Shown one piece after another: positions 45,357 through 53,808 of a stretch of DNA of 58,549 bases. Position 1 is the first letter of the stretch. The number at the start of each line of letters is the position of its first letter. Origin of the DNA: Paraburkholderia translucens (GTDB taxonomy: Bacteria; Pseudomonadota; Gammaproteobacteria; Burkholderiales; Burkholderiaceae); assembly GCF_020881035.1 (NCBI RefSeq), contig NZ_JAJITC010000022.1, positions 1 through 58,549 of the forward strand. The letters run 5' to 3'. The position numbers and the translations under genes are program-made. The notes beneath the pieces are model-generated. The model was not told where the DNA came from. It ran no database searches and saw only the letters and a list, made by a program, of their open reading frames with translations.

Positions 45357-46654
45357 AGATGGTTTCACGTCGAAGTTTTCTCGGCGGTTCGGGCGCCGCG
45401 CTCCTTGGCGCTGCATTGGTCAGCAAGGCTGGCGCAGCGTCGCTTCCCGAAGCGCCAAGCATGGATAAGACCAGCACCCAGGCGCCGCTCGTCCCGCCCA
45501 ACGGTCGCCCCTATACACCCGTGGCGACACTCAATGGCTGGACGCTGCCATGGCGCATGAAGAACGGCTGGAAGGAGTTCCATCTGATTGCCGAGCCTGT
45601 GGTCCGTGAATTGGCGCCCGGCATGAAGGCGAACCTGTGGGGCTACAACGGCCAGGCGCCTGGCCCGACCATCGAAGCCGTCGAAGGCGACAAGGTCCGC
45701 ATCTTCGTGACCAACAGGTTGCCGGAACACACCACGGTTCACTGGCACGGGATGCTCGTGCCGTCCGGCATGGACGGCGTGGGCGGGCTGACGCAACCGC
45801 ACATCCCGCCGGGCAAGACGTTCGTCTATGAGTTCGAGCTCGAGAAGCACGGCACTTTCATGTATCACCCGCATGCCGACGAGATGGTGCAGATGGCGAT
45901 GGGGATGATGGGCACGTTCATCGTGCACCCGAAGGACCCTGGCGTCATGCCTGTCGACCGCGACTTCGTGTTTCTGATGTCCGCGTATGACATCGACCCG
46001 GGCAGCTTCACGCCGCGCGTCAACGAAATGACGGACTTCAACATGTGGACCTGGAACGCCCGGGTCTTTCCGGGCATCGACCCGCTGCCTGTACGAGCCG
46101 GAGACCGCGTACGCATCCGCTTCGGCAATCTGACGATGACCAATCACCCCATTCATCTGCACGGGTACAGCTTCGAGGTCGCAGGGACCGACGGCGGATG
46201 GATTCCTCCCTCCGCACGCTGGCCGGAAGTGACCGCCGATGTCGCAGTCGGTCAGATGCGGGCCATCGAGTTCACCGCCAACCGGCCCGGCGACTGGGCC
46301 TTTCACTGCCACAAGTCGCACCACACGATGAATGCGATGGGGCATCAGGTGCCGAATCTGATTGGCGTGCCGCAAAAAGACCTCGCGAAGCGCATCAACA
46401 AGCTCGTGCCGGACTACATGGCAATGGGCAGCGCTGGCGGCTCGATGGGCGATATGGAAATGCCGCTACCGGACAACACACTCCCAATGATGACGGGGAC
46501 CGGTCCGTTCGGCGCGCTGGAAATGGGCGGCATGTTCAGCGTCGTGAAGGTGCGTGAGGGACTCGGCCGCAACGACTACCGCGACCCGGGCTGGTTCAAG
46601 CATCCGAAGGGAACCGTCGCGTACGAATACACCGGCGAACTGCCCGATAGCTGA
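45353..46654 (+). CDS. Tat-exported multicopper oxidase
   Basis: Periplasmic copper oxidase of 433 residues. A twin-arginine signal (SRRSFLGGSGAALLGAALVS) is present. All four His motifs for the type 1, 2 and 3 copper sites are visible: HWHG (~130), MYHPHADEM (~174), HPIHLHG (~268) and FHCHKSHHTMNAMGHQ (~320). Two cupredoxin-like halves are seen, shorter than CopA (about 600) and similar to nitrite-reductase-like or two-domain oxidases. Methionine-rich C-terminal segments (MGSAGGSMGDMEMP) could hold Cu(I). ATG 45353 overlaps the TolC stop. A second ATG at 45359 is also possible. It probably oxidises Cu(I) to less toxic Cu(II). Confidence 0.93.
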   Translation: MKMVSRRSFLGGSGAALLGAALVSKAGAASLPEAPSMDKTSTQAPLVPPNGRPYTPVATLNGWTLPWRMKNGWKEFHLIAEPVVRELAPGMKANLWGYNGQAPGPTIEAVEGDKVRIFVTNRLPEHTTVHWHGMLVPSGMDGVGGLTQPHIPPGKTFVYEFELEKHGTFMYHPHADEMVQMAMGMMGTFIVHPKDPGVMPVDRDFVFLMSAYDIDPGSFTPRVNEMTDFNMWTWNARVFPGIDPLPVRAGDRVRIRFGNLTMTNHPIHLHGYSFEVAGTDGGWIPPSARWPEVTADVAVGQMRAIEFTANRPGDWAFHCHKSHHTMNAMGHQVPNLIGVPQKDLAKRINKLVPDYMAMGSAGGSMGDMEMPLPDNTLPMMTGTGPFGALEMGGMFSVVKVREGLGRNDYRDPGWFKHPKGTVAYEYTGELPDS

Positions 46655-46719
46655 TTCCTGCTGGAGCCGGGGTTTTCGCCCGGCCAGATATCTGTGACTT
46701 TTACTGTGGAGCAAACCTG

Positions 46720-47067
46720 ATGAAGAACATAGTGATTTCGATTGTGATGGGTTGCGCCGTGGCCGTTTCAGCGACCGCCTTCGCGGCCGGCGATACGGGC
46801 AACATGAATATGGCGGGAGGCGCGCAACAGGGCGCAGACGCGAAGAACACCATGTCACATGGCGAGGTGAAGAAAGTGGATACCGCCGCCGGGAAGCTGA
46901 CCATCAAGCACGGTCCGCTCGAGAACCTCGGCATGGACGCGATGACGATGGTGTTCAAGGTCAAGGACCCGGCCATGTTGTCCCAGGTGAAGGTCGGCGA
47001 CAGGATCGACTTCGTCGCGGAAGAGGTCAATGGCGCACTGACGGTCACAAAACTACAGAAGCAATGA
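46720..47067 (+). CDS. CusF-like periplasmic copper-binding protein
   Basis: 115 residues. Signal peptide MKNIVISIVMGCAVAVSATA (cleaved at FAA), a Met-rich linker (NMNMAGG), then a CusF-type OB fold with GEVKKVDTAAGKLTIKHGPL, LGMDAMTMVFKVKDPAML and VGDRIDF. The copper-ligand pattern of CusF (His, two Met and a Trp/other aromatic) is represented by His and the MDAMTM methionines. It is a metallochaperone delivering copper to an efflux complex, and the last complete gene of the operon. The start is clear from the signal peptide. Confidence 0.9.
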   Translation: MKNIVISIVMGCAVAVSATAFAAGDTGNMNMAGGAQQGADAKNTMSHGEVKKVDTAAGKLTIKHGPLENLGMDAMTMVFKVKDPAMLSQVKVGDRIDFVAEEVNGALTVTKLQKQ

Positions 47068-47473
47068 GTGTTCAATGGGGCGCCAGCGATACGGCAAGCG
47101 AAACGCCCCAATTCAGTCCAAGGAGACAACAGTCATGAATACACGTTCACCACGATTGTCTCCAGCGCAATCGCGTTCTGGATTGATTGCGCGCCGATGA
47201 GCGAATCGACGGTCGGGGAGGCAGGTGCCGTCGCCCGTTCGATGCCGGTGGAAACCGGTTTTGGCCACGCATGGTCAGCGCACCACGATCGCGCCTATCC
47301 CGATGGCCGCCGATTGCGGGATTGCACCGACCGGGTAAGCCCGAATATTACTCACATATTACGATTTCTATACTGCCTCACCGACAATGAGCGTCAGGTT
47401 TCCTTAGACGTCCGCTCGGCGTATTGGGGCCGGTCAAGGTTCCATGCATAAAAGACATGCTACGGAGACAGTT
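47068..47473. other. Intergenic region after copper operon
   Basis: About 400 bp. It holds one short ORF with a good ribosome-binding site (next entry). The part near 47340-47400 is AT-richer and should contain the promoter of the second Liv operon. No other gene was recognised. Confidence 0.45.
47135..47200 (+). other. 21-codon ORF with strong Shine-Dalgarno (truncated gene start?)
   Basis: AAGGAGACAAC lies four bases before ATG 47135. The frame encodes MNTRSPRLSPAQSRSGLIAR-Arg and ends at 47200. It directly follows the CusF gene, where another copper-operon gene would be expected, so it may be the beginning of a deleted gene. It could also be a real microprotein. Confidence 0.3.
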
Positions 47474-48688
47474 ATGGGAATTCGCTTGAAAAGCGTAGTG
47501 AGTGCGCTCGCGCTGTGTGCCCTCGTTGATGTCAGCCTCGCCGCCGAGCCGATAAAGATCGGCGTGGACGGACCTTTCACCGGTGGCTCGTCTTCGATGG
47601 GCGTCAGCATGCGTGACGGCGTGCGGCTCGCGACCGCCGAAATCAATAAAGCCGGCGGCGTGCTGGGCCGTCAGATCGTGCTGGTGGAGCGCGACGACGA
47701 AGCGAAAAACGAACGCGGCGTGCAGATCGCGCAAGAGCTGATCAACAAGGAAAAAGTCTCCGCGGTGGTGGGCTACATCAATACGGGCGTGGCACTCGCG
47801 TCGCAACGCTTCTTCCAGGATGCGAAGATCCCTGTCTTCAACAATGTCGCGACCGGCAGCGTCGTGACGAAGCAGTTCACCGACCAACCGGACAATTACG
47901 TATTCCGCAACGCCGCGGCCGACCGCATTCAGGCACCGATGATCGTCGAGGAAGCCGTCAGCAAGCGAGGCTTCAAGAAGGTTGCGATTCTCGCCGACTC
48001 GACCAACTACGGCCAGCTCGGCCGCGAAGACCTTGAAAAAGCGCTTGCCGCGAAAGGCGTGAAACCGGTCGCCGAAGAGAAATTCAATATCAAGGACGTG
48101 GACATGACCGCACAGTTGCTCAAGGCCAAGGAGGCCGGCGCTGAAGCGGTGCTCACTTACGGCATTGGGCCGGAACTCGCTCAGATCGCCAACGGCATGG
48201 CAAAGCTCGGCTGGAAGGTGCCGTTGATCGGCAGCTGGACTCTGTCGATGGCGAACTACATCGACAACGCCAGCACCAACGGCGAAGGCGCGCGCATGCC
48301 GCAGACATTCATTCAGGAACCCAATACACCGAAGCGCAAGGCTTTCATCGACGCCTACCTGAATGAATTCAAGCCGAAGAACAACCGCATCGACTCACCG
48401 GTGTCTGCCGCGCAAGGGTACGACTCGGTCTATCTGCTGGCCGCGGCGATCAACCAGGCCGGTTCGACCGACGGCGCAAAGGTGCGCGCCGCGCTTGAAA
48501 ACCTCAACACCAAGGTTGATGGCGTCGTAATGGTGTACGACAAGCCCTTTACCCACGACGACCATGAAGCGATCAGCCCGAACGTGCCGGTGCTCGGCGA
48601 GGTCAAGGGCGGTCGCGTGATCTATGCCTACGAGGCGGATCGGAAGGGCGGCAGCCAGTTGCGCACCAAGCAGGCGTCTTCCAACTAG
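47474..48688 (+). CDS. Liv-type branched-chain amino-acid binding protein
   Basis: Periplasmic receptor of about 404 residues. A signal peptide MGIRLKSVVSALALCALVDV (cleaved at SLA) precedes EPIKIGVDGPFTGGSSSMG, a typical Peripla_BP_6 start. VVGYINTGVALASQRF, ILADSTNYGQLGREDLEKAL and a C-terminal pocket region follow. ATG 47474 has GGAGACAG upstream. It heads a complete Liv operon (permease, fused permease-ATPase, second ATPase). The ligand may be an amino acid or a related carboxylate such as an amide or aromatic acid. Confidence 0.93.
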   Translation: MGIRLKSVVSALALCALVDVSLAAEPIKIGVDGPFTGGSSSMGVSMRDGVRLATAEINKAGGVLGRQIVLVERDDEAKNERGVQIAQELINKEKVSAVVGYINTGVALASQRFFQDAKIPVFNNVATGSVVTKQFTDQPDNYVFRNAAADRIQAPMIVEEAVSKRGFKKVAILADSTNYGQLGREDLEKALAAKGVKPVAEEKFNIKDVDMTAQLLKAKEAGAEAVLTYGIGPELAQIANGMAKLGWKVPLIGSWTLSMANYIDNASTNGEGARMPQTFIQEPNTPKRKAFIDAYLNEFKPKNNRIDSPVSAAQGYDSVYLLAAAINQAGSTDGAKVRAALENLNTKVDGVVMVYDKPFTHDDHEAISPNVPVLGEVKGGRVIYAYEADRKGGSQLRTKQASSN

Positions 48689-48801
48689 GCGCTAGCGGCG
48701 CGGCCCCGGCGCACATTCGCGCGCCGGAACTGGACAAACGCACGGCAGGCACAATGCGCCGGTGCGAATGCAACCTCTGCGCAAGAAAAACAGTACTCTC
48801 C

Positions 48802-48835
48802 AAAGCCGCACCCGGCCTCCGGCGGGCGCGGCTTT
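48802..48835 (+). terminator. Attenuator-type hairpin between binding protein and permease
   Basis: The stem consists of AAAGCCGC (48802-48809) and GCGGCTTT (48828-48835), extended inward by CCCG/CGGG after one mismatch. It lies inside the Liv operon between receptor and permease. Partial termination or 3'-end protection here would give more binding protein than permease, a common arrangement. Confidence 0.65.
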
Positions 48836-48870
48836 GCTTCATGGACGGCGGCACCCCAAGGCGTTCGACG

Positions 48871-49746
48871 ATGCTCATTCTTCTGCAGCTTCTCTATAGT
48901 GGCATTGCGCTCGGCATGATCTACGCCGTGATCGCATTCGGTTACCAACTCACTTTCGCCACCTCTGGCACGCTCAACTTCGGCCAGGGCGATGCGCTGA
49001 TGCTCGGCGCGCTGGTCGGCCTGACGCTGGTATCGCTCGGCGTCAACTACTGGCTGATGATCCCGCTCGTATGCATTTTCGGTCTGGTACAAGGCGCATT
49101 GGTCGAACGGATCGGGGTGCGTCCGGCAATCAGGATCAAGTCCGAGTTCGGCTGGATCATGTCGACCATCGCGCTCGGAATCATCTTCAAGAACGTCGCT
49201 GAAAACGTGTGGGGCCGCGACGATCTGCGCTTTCCGTCACCGCTGCCGGAAGCGCCGCTGAAGGTGCTTGGCGCGAACGTGCTGCCGATGGAGTTGCTGG
49301 TGGTTGCCGGTGCGCTACTGATGATGCTCGCTGTCGAATTTTTCAACCGCAAGACCATCTTCGGCAAGGCGGTAGTGGCCACCGCCAACGACCGCGACGC
49401 CGCGGCGCTGATGGGCATCAACACGGGCCTCGTGATCACGTTCTCGTATGCGCTGTCGTCGCTGACTGCCGCGTTCGCCGGTGTGCTGATCGCCCCGCTC
49501 ACGCTGACTGGCGCGACGATGGGCGCGGTGCTCGGTCTCAAGGCGTTCGCGGTGGCGATCATTGGCGGATTGACTAGCGGCATGGGCATCCTTGTTGGCG
49601 GTGTGATTCTCGGCATCGCGGAAACCACGACCGGCTTCTACATCTCCACCGGTTACAAGGACGTGCCGGGGCTCGTGCTGCTCCTGATCGTGCTCGCAAT
49701 GAAACCCGCCGGCCTTTTCGGCAAGACCTCGATCAAGAAAGTGTGA
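48871..49746 (+). CDS. livH: LivH-type ABC permease
   Basis: Inner-membrane permease of about 291 residues with eight predicted helices. The family signature is TLNFGQGDALMLGALVG near the N-terminus, and the C-terminal core is GLKAFAVAIIGGLTSGMGI, then LVGGVILGIAE. The frame is open from 48754, but ATG 48871 begins the hydrophobic N-terminus MLILLQLLYSGIALGMIYAV and is preceded by AAGG. It sits seven bases before the fused LivM-LivG gene. Confidence 0.93.
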   Translation: MLILLQLLYSGIALGMIYAVIAFGYQLTFATSGTLNFGQGDALMLGALVGLTLVSLGVNYWLMIPLVCIFGLVQGALVERIGVRPAIRIKSEFGWIMSTIALGIIFKNVAENVWGRDDLRFPSPLPEAPLKVLGANVLPMELLVVAGALLMMLAVEFFNRKTIFGKAVVATANDRDAAALMGINTGLVITFSYALSSLTAAFAGVLIAPLTLTGATMGAVLGLKAFAVAIIGGLTSGMGILVGGVILGIAETTTGFYISTGYKDVPGLVLLLIVLAMKPAGLFGKTSIKKV

Positions 49747-49753
49747 GGACGCC

Positions 49754-51694
49754 ATGACACTGAAAAAACCCATCGCGTCGACACTCGCACTTTCCGCGCT
49801 TGCGATATTCCCGGTGGTCTCGGGCAATCCGTACTACATCCACCTCTTCGAGACCATCATGATCTATGCGATCCTGCTGTTCGGTCTCGACATCGTGGTG
49901 GGCTACACCGGCCAGGTCAGCCTGGGACATGCCGGGCTCTTCGGGGTCGGCGCTTACACGGCGGGTGTGCTTTTCGTCAAGCTCGGCATGCCGATCTTCG
50001 TCACCGCGCCGCTCGCCATTCTCACCACGGCCGGCTTCGGCGCGATCCTCGCCCTGCCCGCGCTGCGCGTGTCCGGCCCTTACCTTGCGATGGTGACGCT
50101 CGCGTTCGGCACGATCCTGCAGATCCTCATCAATGAGATGGATTTCCTGACCAACGGGCCGATGGGATTGAAAATTCAAAAGCCGTCGCTCGGGGCGCGG
50201 CCGATGAACGAAGTGGAATACTACTGGCTGGTCGCGGTGCTGCTCGTGGTGTCGCTGATCGTGGTGCACCGCGTCCTGAAGTCGCACCTCGGGCGGGCCT
50301 TCGAGGCACTACGTGACAGTCCGATCGCGTCGGACTGCATGGGCGTGTCGGTGTACCGCTACAAGGTCTACGCGTTCGTCATCAGCGCGGGCTTTGCCGG
50401 TCTCGCGGGCTGCCTCTACTCGTATTCCGAGCAGTACATTTCGCCGAATACCTACAATTTCGAGCTAACTATCCTGTTCCTGCTCGCGGTCATCATGGGC
50501 GGCCGCAAGACACGCAGCGGCGCGCTGCTTGGTTCGGCGATCATCGTGCTTCTGCCGAAGCTCCTCGATGACATCGATATGTTTCGCGCCGTCGCGTCGG
50601 GCCTGGCTGCCGTGATCGTATTCGGCGCAGGTATCGCGCTGGCGCGCAAGGTGTCGACACCCCGCAAGGTCGCGATCCCTGTACTGGGCACAGTGGGCCT
50701 CGCCGCGTTCTCGTACCGCATCGACACTCTCGCTGATTGGCGTTTAACGATCTTCGGTCTGATGATCCTGCTCGTGGTCTACTACCTGCAGGACGGTGTC
50801 GTCGGTTTCGCTCGCAAAACTCTTATGCAACGCCGGGTACGCCCGGTCACGGTCGACAGCAGCCACGTTCCGACGATCGGCGGCGACGCTATTGCGGCCG
50901 TACACGCGCAAGGCACTGAGGAAATCCTGCAATTGCGCGGCATCCTGATGCAATTCAGCGGCCTGAAGGCCCTGAACCATGTCGACCTGAGCGTGAGGCG
51001 CGGCACGATCCACGGACTGATCGGCCCGAACGGCTCAGGCAAGAGCACCATGATGAACGTGCTGACCGGCATCTACGCGCCGACTTCAGGGACGCTTAAC
51101 TACGGCGGCACATCGCTCGCGGGAAAGACGTCAGCGCAAATCGCGCTGGCGGGCATCGCGCGCACCTTCCAGAACGTGCAACTGTTCGGCGAGATGACGG
51201 CGCTCGAAAATGTGCTGGTCGGGTTGCATCACACGTTCCGCGCCAATCTCGCGGATGTCGGACTGATGTCGCCGCGTTACCGGCGTGAGGAGCGCGCCGC
51301 CCGCGACCGCGCCATCGGCATGCTGCGGTTTGTCGGGCTACAAGACGTTGCTGGCGAAGAAGCGCGCAACCTGCCCTACGGTAAGCAGCGGCTGCTTGAA
51401 ATCGCGCGGGCGCTCGCCCTCGATCCACAGGTGCTGCTACTCGACGAGCCAGCCGCCGGCCTCACTGCGCCGGACATCAAGGAACTGGTCGCGATCATCC
51501 GCAAGATCCGCGATCAGGGCATCACCGTCGTACTGATCGAACATCATATGGACGTCGTGATGAGCGTTTGCGACCGGGTGTCGGTGCTCGACTTTGGGCA
51601 GAAGATCGCGGAAGGCAATCCGTCCGACATCCAATCAAACGAAAAGGTGATCGAGGCTTATCTCGGCGGCGAGACTACCGGGCAAGCGGCCTGA
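49754..51694 (+). CDS. Fused LivM permease - LivG ATPase
   Basis: Single 646-residue protein. Residues ~1-310 are a LivM-type permease (GYTGQVSLGHAGLFGVGAYT; LRDSPIASDCMGVSVYRYKV; AVIMGGRKTRSGALLGSAII). A linker includes an extra hydrophobic pair (~310-350). Residues ~393-646 are a LivG ATPase (Walker A GPNGSGKST; ARTFQNVQLF Q-loop; signature LPYGKQRLLEIARAL; Walker B VLLLDEPAAGL; H-loop VLIEHHMD). The fused form fixes a 1:1 ratio of permease and ATPase. It partners LivH and LivF of the same operon. Confidence 0.95.
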   Translation: MTLKKPIASTLALSALAIFPVVSGNPYYIHLFETIMIYAILLFGLDIVVGYTGQVSLGHAGLFGVGAYTAGVLFVKLGMPIFVTAPLAILTTAGFGAILALPALRVSGPYLAMVTLAFGTILQILINEMDFLTNGPMGLKIQKPSLGARPMNEVEYYWLVAVLLVVSLIVVHRVLKSHLGRAFEALRDSPIASDCMGVSVYRYKVYAFVISAGFAGLAGCLYSYSEQYISPNTYNFELTILFLLAVIMGGRKTRSGALLGSAIIVLLPKLLDDIDMFRAVASGLAAVIVFGAGIALARKVSTPRKVAIPVLGTVGLAAFSYRIDTLADWRLTIFGLMILLVVYYLQDGVVGFARKTLMQRRVRPVTVDSSHVPTIGGDAIAAVHAQGTEEILQLRGILMQFSGLKALNHVDLSVRRGTIHGLIGPNGSGKSTMMNVLTGIYAPTSGTLNYGGTSLAGKTSAQIALAGIARTFQNVQLFGEMTALENVLVGLHHTFRANLADVGLMSPRYRREERAARDRAIGMLRFVGLQDVAGEEARNLPYGKQRLLEIARALALDPQVLLLDEPAAGLTAPDIKELVAIIRKIRDQGITVVLIEHHMDVVMSVCDRVSVLDFGQKIAEGNPSDIQSNEKVIEAYLGGETTGQAA

Positions 51695-51739
51695 GCCGCC
51701 CGACCGACTTTGGGACCCACGAGACTCACAGGAATAGAC

Positions 51740-52474
51740 ATGCTATCGGTCAAGAATCTGCATGCTGGATACGGCAAGGTGAAGGTGTTGCACGGCATCT
51801 CGATCGACGTCCCGAAGGGCTCCGTCGTGACGCTGATCGGCTCGAACGGCGCAGGCAAAACCACTACGATGCGCGCGATTTCCGGCATGATCCGGCCGAG
51901 CTCCGGCGAGATCACCATGGGCGTGGGCGCGAGCGCGAAGCGTATCGATGCGCTCGACTCGCACCGCATCGCGCGACTTGGGCTCGCCCACTCGCCAGAG
52001 GGACGGCGCGTGTTCGCGACGATGACCGTAACGGACAACCTCATTTTGGGCGCCTTTGCGCGCCTGACCTGGGCGCGGCCGCGAGGTGATGTCAACGCCG
52101 ATCTCGAACGCGCGATCGAGCTTTTTCCGCGTCTGAAGGAGCGGCGCAATCAACTCGCCGGCACGCTCTCTGGCGGCGAGCAACAAATGCTCGCGATGGC
52201 GCGGGCGGTCATGCTGAACCCGGAGGTCGTGCTGCTTGACGAACCGTCGATGGGGCTCGCCCCGATCATCGTCGAGGAGGTGTTTCGCATCATCCGGAAT
52301 CTTAAGGACCAGGGCGTGACGATGCTGCTCGTCGAGCAATTCGCGGCGGCGGCTCTCGACGTGGCCGACTACGGCTACGTACTGGAAAACGGCCGGATTG
52401 CAGCGCATGGGCCGGCGCCGCAATTGCGCAACGACCCGTCGGTGAAGGCAGCCTATCTGGGCATGAGTCATTGA
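51740..52474 (+). CDS. livF: LivF-type ABC ATPase
   Basis: Cytoplasmic ATPase of about 244 residues. Walker A is GSNGAGKTT, followed by LAHSPEGRRVFATMTVTDNL, a LivF hallmark. The signature is LSGGEQQMLAMARA and Walker B is VVLLDEPSMGLAPIIV. It differs from many LivF proteins by a small insertion (MGVGASAKRID). ATG 51740 is preceded by CAGGAATAG and starts at the family N-terminus, so the earlier in-frame ATG at 51710 is rejected. Last gene of the Liv operon. Confidence 0.94.
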   Translation: MLSVKNLHAGYGKVKVLHGISIDVPKGSVVTLIGSNGAGKTTTMRAISGMIRPSSGEITMGVGASAKRIDALDSHRIARLGLAHSPEGRRVFATMTVTDNLILGAFARLTWARPRGDVNADLERAIELFPRLKERRNQLAGTLSGGEQQMLAMARAVMLNPEVVLLDEPSMGLAPIIVEEVFRIIRNLKDQGVTMLLVEQFAAAALDVADYGYVLENGRIAAHGPAPQLRNDPSVKAAYLGMSH

Positions 52475-52491
52475 GGCCACGGACGGCCTGA

Positions 52492-52760
52492 TCAGTGGCC
52501 AGCAGACGACCCGGCCGCGCCGGGTTGCGGCTTCTCGAGCAGCCAGAACGTCTCCGAGAAGGTCATGACCATCGCCTGCTGCTGGATCTGTCCGGTGAGC
52601 TGACCGAGTTCGCGCATCTGCGAGTATCGCAAGCACTTGCGCCCCGCCGCGAATCAGCTGGGACGCGACGAAGTCGTGGCCGACACTTTGCGCCGTCAGC
52701 GAAGTGTCGAGCATGCTGCTCAGCGTGAAGAGCAGCAGGCCGCGCAGCTCGTTACGCATG
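52492..52760 (-). pseudogene. DHA2-type (EmrB-like) MFS exporter remnant
   Basis: Two frames on the minus strand hold parts of one drug-exporter gene. From 52760 the frame reads VGHDFVASQLIRGGAQVLAI (central region, like FVxSQxxRGxGQ in EmrB). In a different frame from 52617, MRELGQLTGQIQQQAMVMTF then SETFWLLEKPQPG matches the C-terminal helix region. The rest is missing and the join is frameshifted. It fills the gap between the Liv operon and DhaK. Confidence 0.6.
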
Positions 52761-52804
52761 CCATGCCTTGCGCGGCATGTCGGAAAGCAAGGTGACAACG
52801 CCCG

Positions 52805-53794
52805 CTATATACCCCACCTCAGCGACGGCGTATGCACCGGACTATCCCAATGCCGCGTCATGTCATCTTCCATTACGCACAAGGTGATCGACGCGCCGGC
52901 CATTTCCAGCGAGGTCGTCAGCGAACCGACCTGCGCGCGTGCGATCTTCAGCTCGCGCTGTTGCAGCCATAAGCGCGTGGAATTGAACAACAGATACAGT
53001 TCGCCGAGCGGCGTGCCGCCTAGTCCATTGATCAGGACCAGCAATTCCGAGCCAGTCCGTGGTTTCAGATCGGCGACGATCGCCGTTAGCAGTTCTCCCG
53101 CAATCGCGTCGGCCGCGGCAAAGCGCGCGCGCCGCCGCCCTGGCTCGCCATGTATTCCGACGCCGACTTCGATTTCATCGTCGCCGATCTTGAACGTCAG
53201 GGTGCCCGCTGCGGGCACCGTGCAACTCGAGAACGCAACGCCCATCGACGCCGTATTCTTGTTGATGCGGTCGCCGAACGCCTTGCATTGTTCGAGGTCC
53301 GCGCCGCTTTCGGCAAGGCTGCCCACCAGTTTCTCGACGATCACGGCACCCGCCACGCCGCGTCGGCCCGTCGTGTAACTGGAGTTTTCGACTGCGACGT
53401 CGTCGTTGATCAACACCATTGCATTCGGCACTTCCGACATCTCCGACGCCATTTCGAAGTTCATGAGGTCGCCGGAATAGTTCTTCACGATGAAGAGCGT
53501 CCCCGCGCCCGTATCGACGGCCTGCGCGGCTGCCATCATCTGATCAGGCGTTGGCGACGTAAAAACCTGGCCGGGGCACGCCGCATCGAGCATTCCATAG
53601 CCGACAAAGCCGCTATGCAAAGGCTCGTGTCCCGAGCCGCCGCCCGACACCAGTGCAACCTTGCCCGGCTTCGGTGTCTTGCGCCGCACGAATACCGGTT
53701 CCTGATTGAGCACGACCAGATCGCTATGGGCGGCCGCGAATCCGGCGAGGCTCTCGGTCAAAAAGTCGTCGACGTGGTTGATAAATTTTTTCAT
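52805..53794 (-). CDS. dhaK: Dihydroxyacetone kinase subunit DhaK
   Basis: Substrate-binding subunit of 329 residues. Hallmarks are LVSGGGSGHEPLHSGFVGYG (~49-67), VKNYSGDLMNFEMASE, and His215 in VGIHGEPG, which forms the covalent hemiaminal with the ketone. The fold and length match DhaK of two- or three-component kinases. It is 14 bp downstream of dhaL in an operon that lacks a DhaM phosphotransfer gene. The phosphoryl donor is therefore either ATP through this DhaL or a DhaM encoded elsewhere. The substrate may be dihydroxyacetone or a related ketose such as erythrulose, suggested by the sugar ABC genes. Confidence 0.95.
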   Translation of the reverse strand: MKKFINHVDDFLTESLAGFAAAHSDLVVLNQEPVFVRRKTPKPGKVALVSGGGSGHEPLHSGFVGYGMLDAACPGQVFTSPTPDQMMAAAQAVDTGAGTLFIVKNYSGDLMNFEMASEMSEVPNAMVLINDDVAVENSSYTTGRRGVAGAVIVEKLVGSLAESGADLEQCKAFGDRINKNTASMGVAFSSCTVPAAGTLTFKIGDDEIEVGVGIHGEPGRRRARFAAADAIAGELLTAIVADLKPRTGSELLVLINGLGGTPLGELYLLFNSTRLWLQQRELKIARAQVGSLTTSLEMAGASITLCVMEDDMTRHWDSPVHTPSLRWGI

Positions 53795-53808
53795 GGCCTA
53801 CGCTCCTT

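Noticed and set aside
47201..47451. Continuation of a gene after the 21-codon ORF
   Set aside because: Frames downstream show no conserved motif and no frame links smoothly to the short ORF, so a frameshifted gene could not be supported.
51743..52798. 351-codon minus-strand frame
   Set aside because: Mostly antisense to livF. Only its first part (near 52617-52760) has meaning, as an MFS exporter remnant in that frame.
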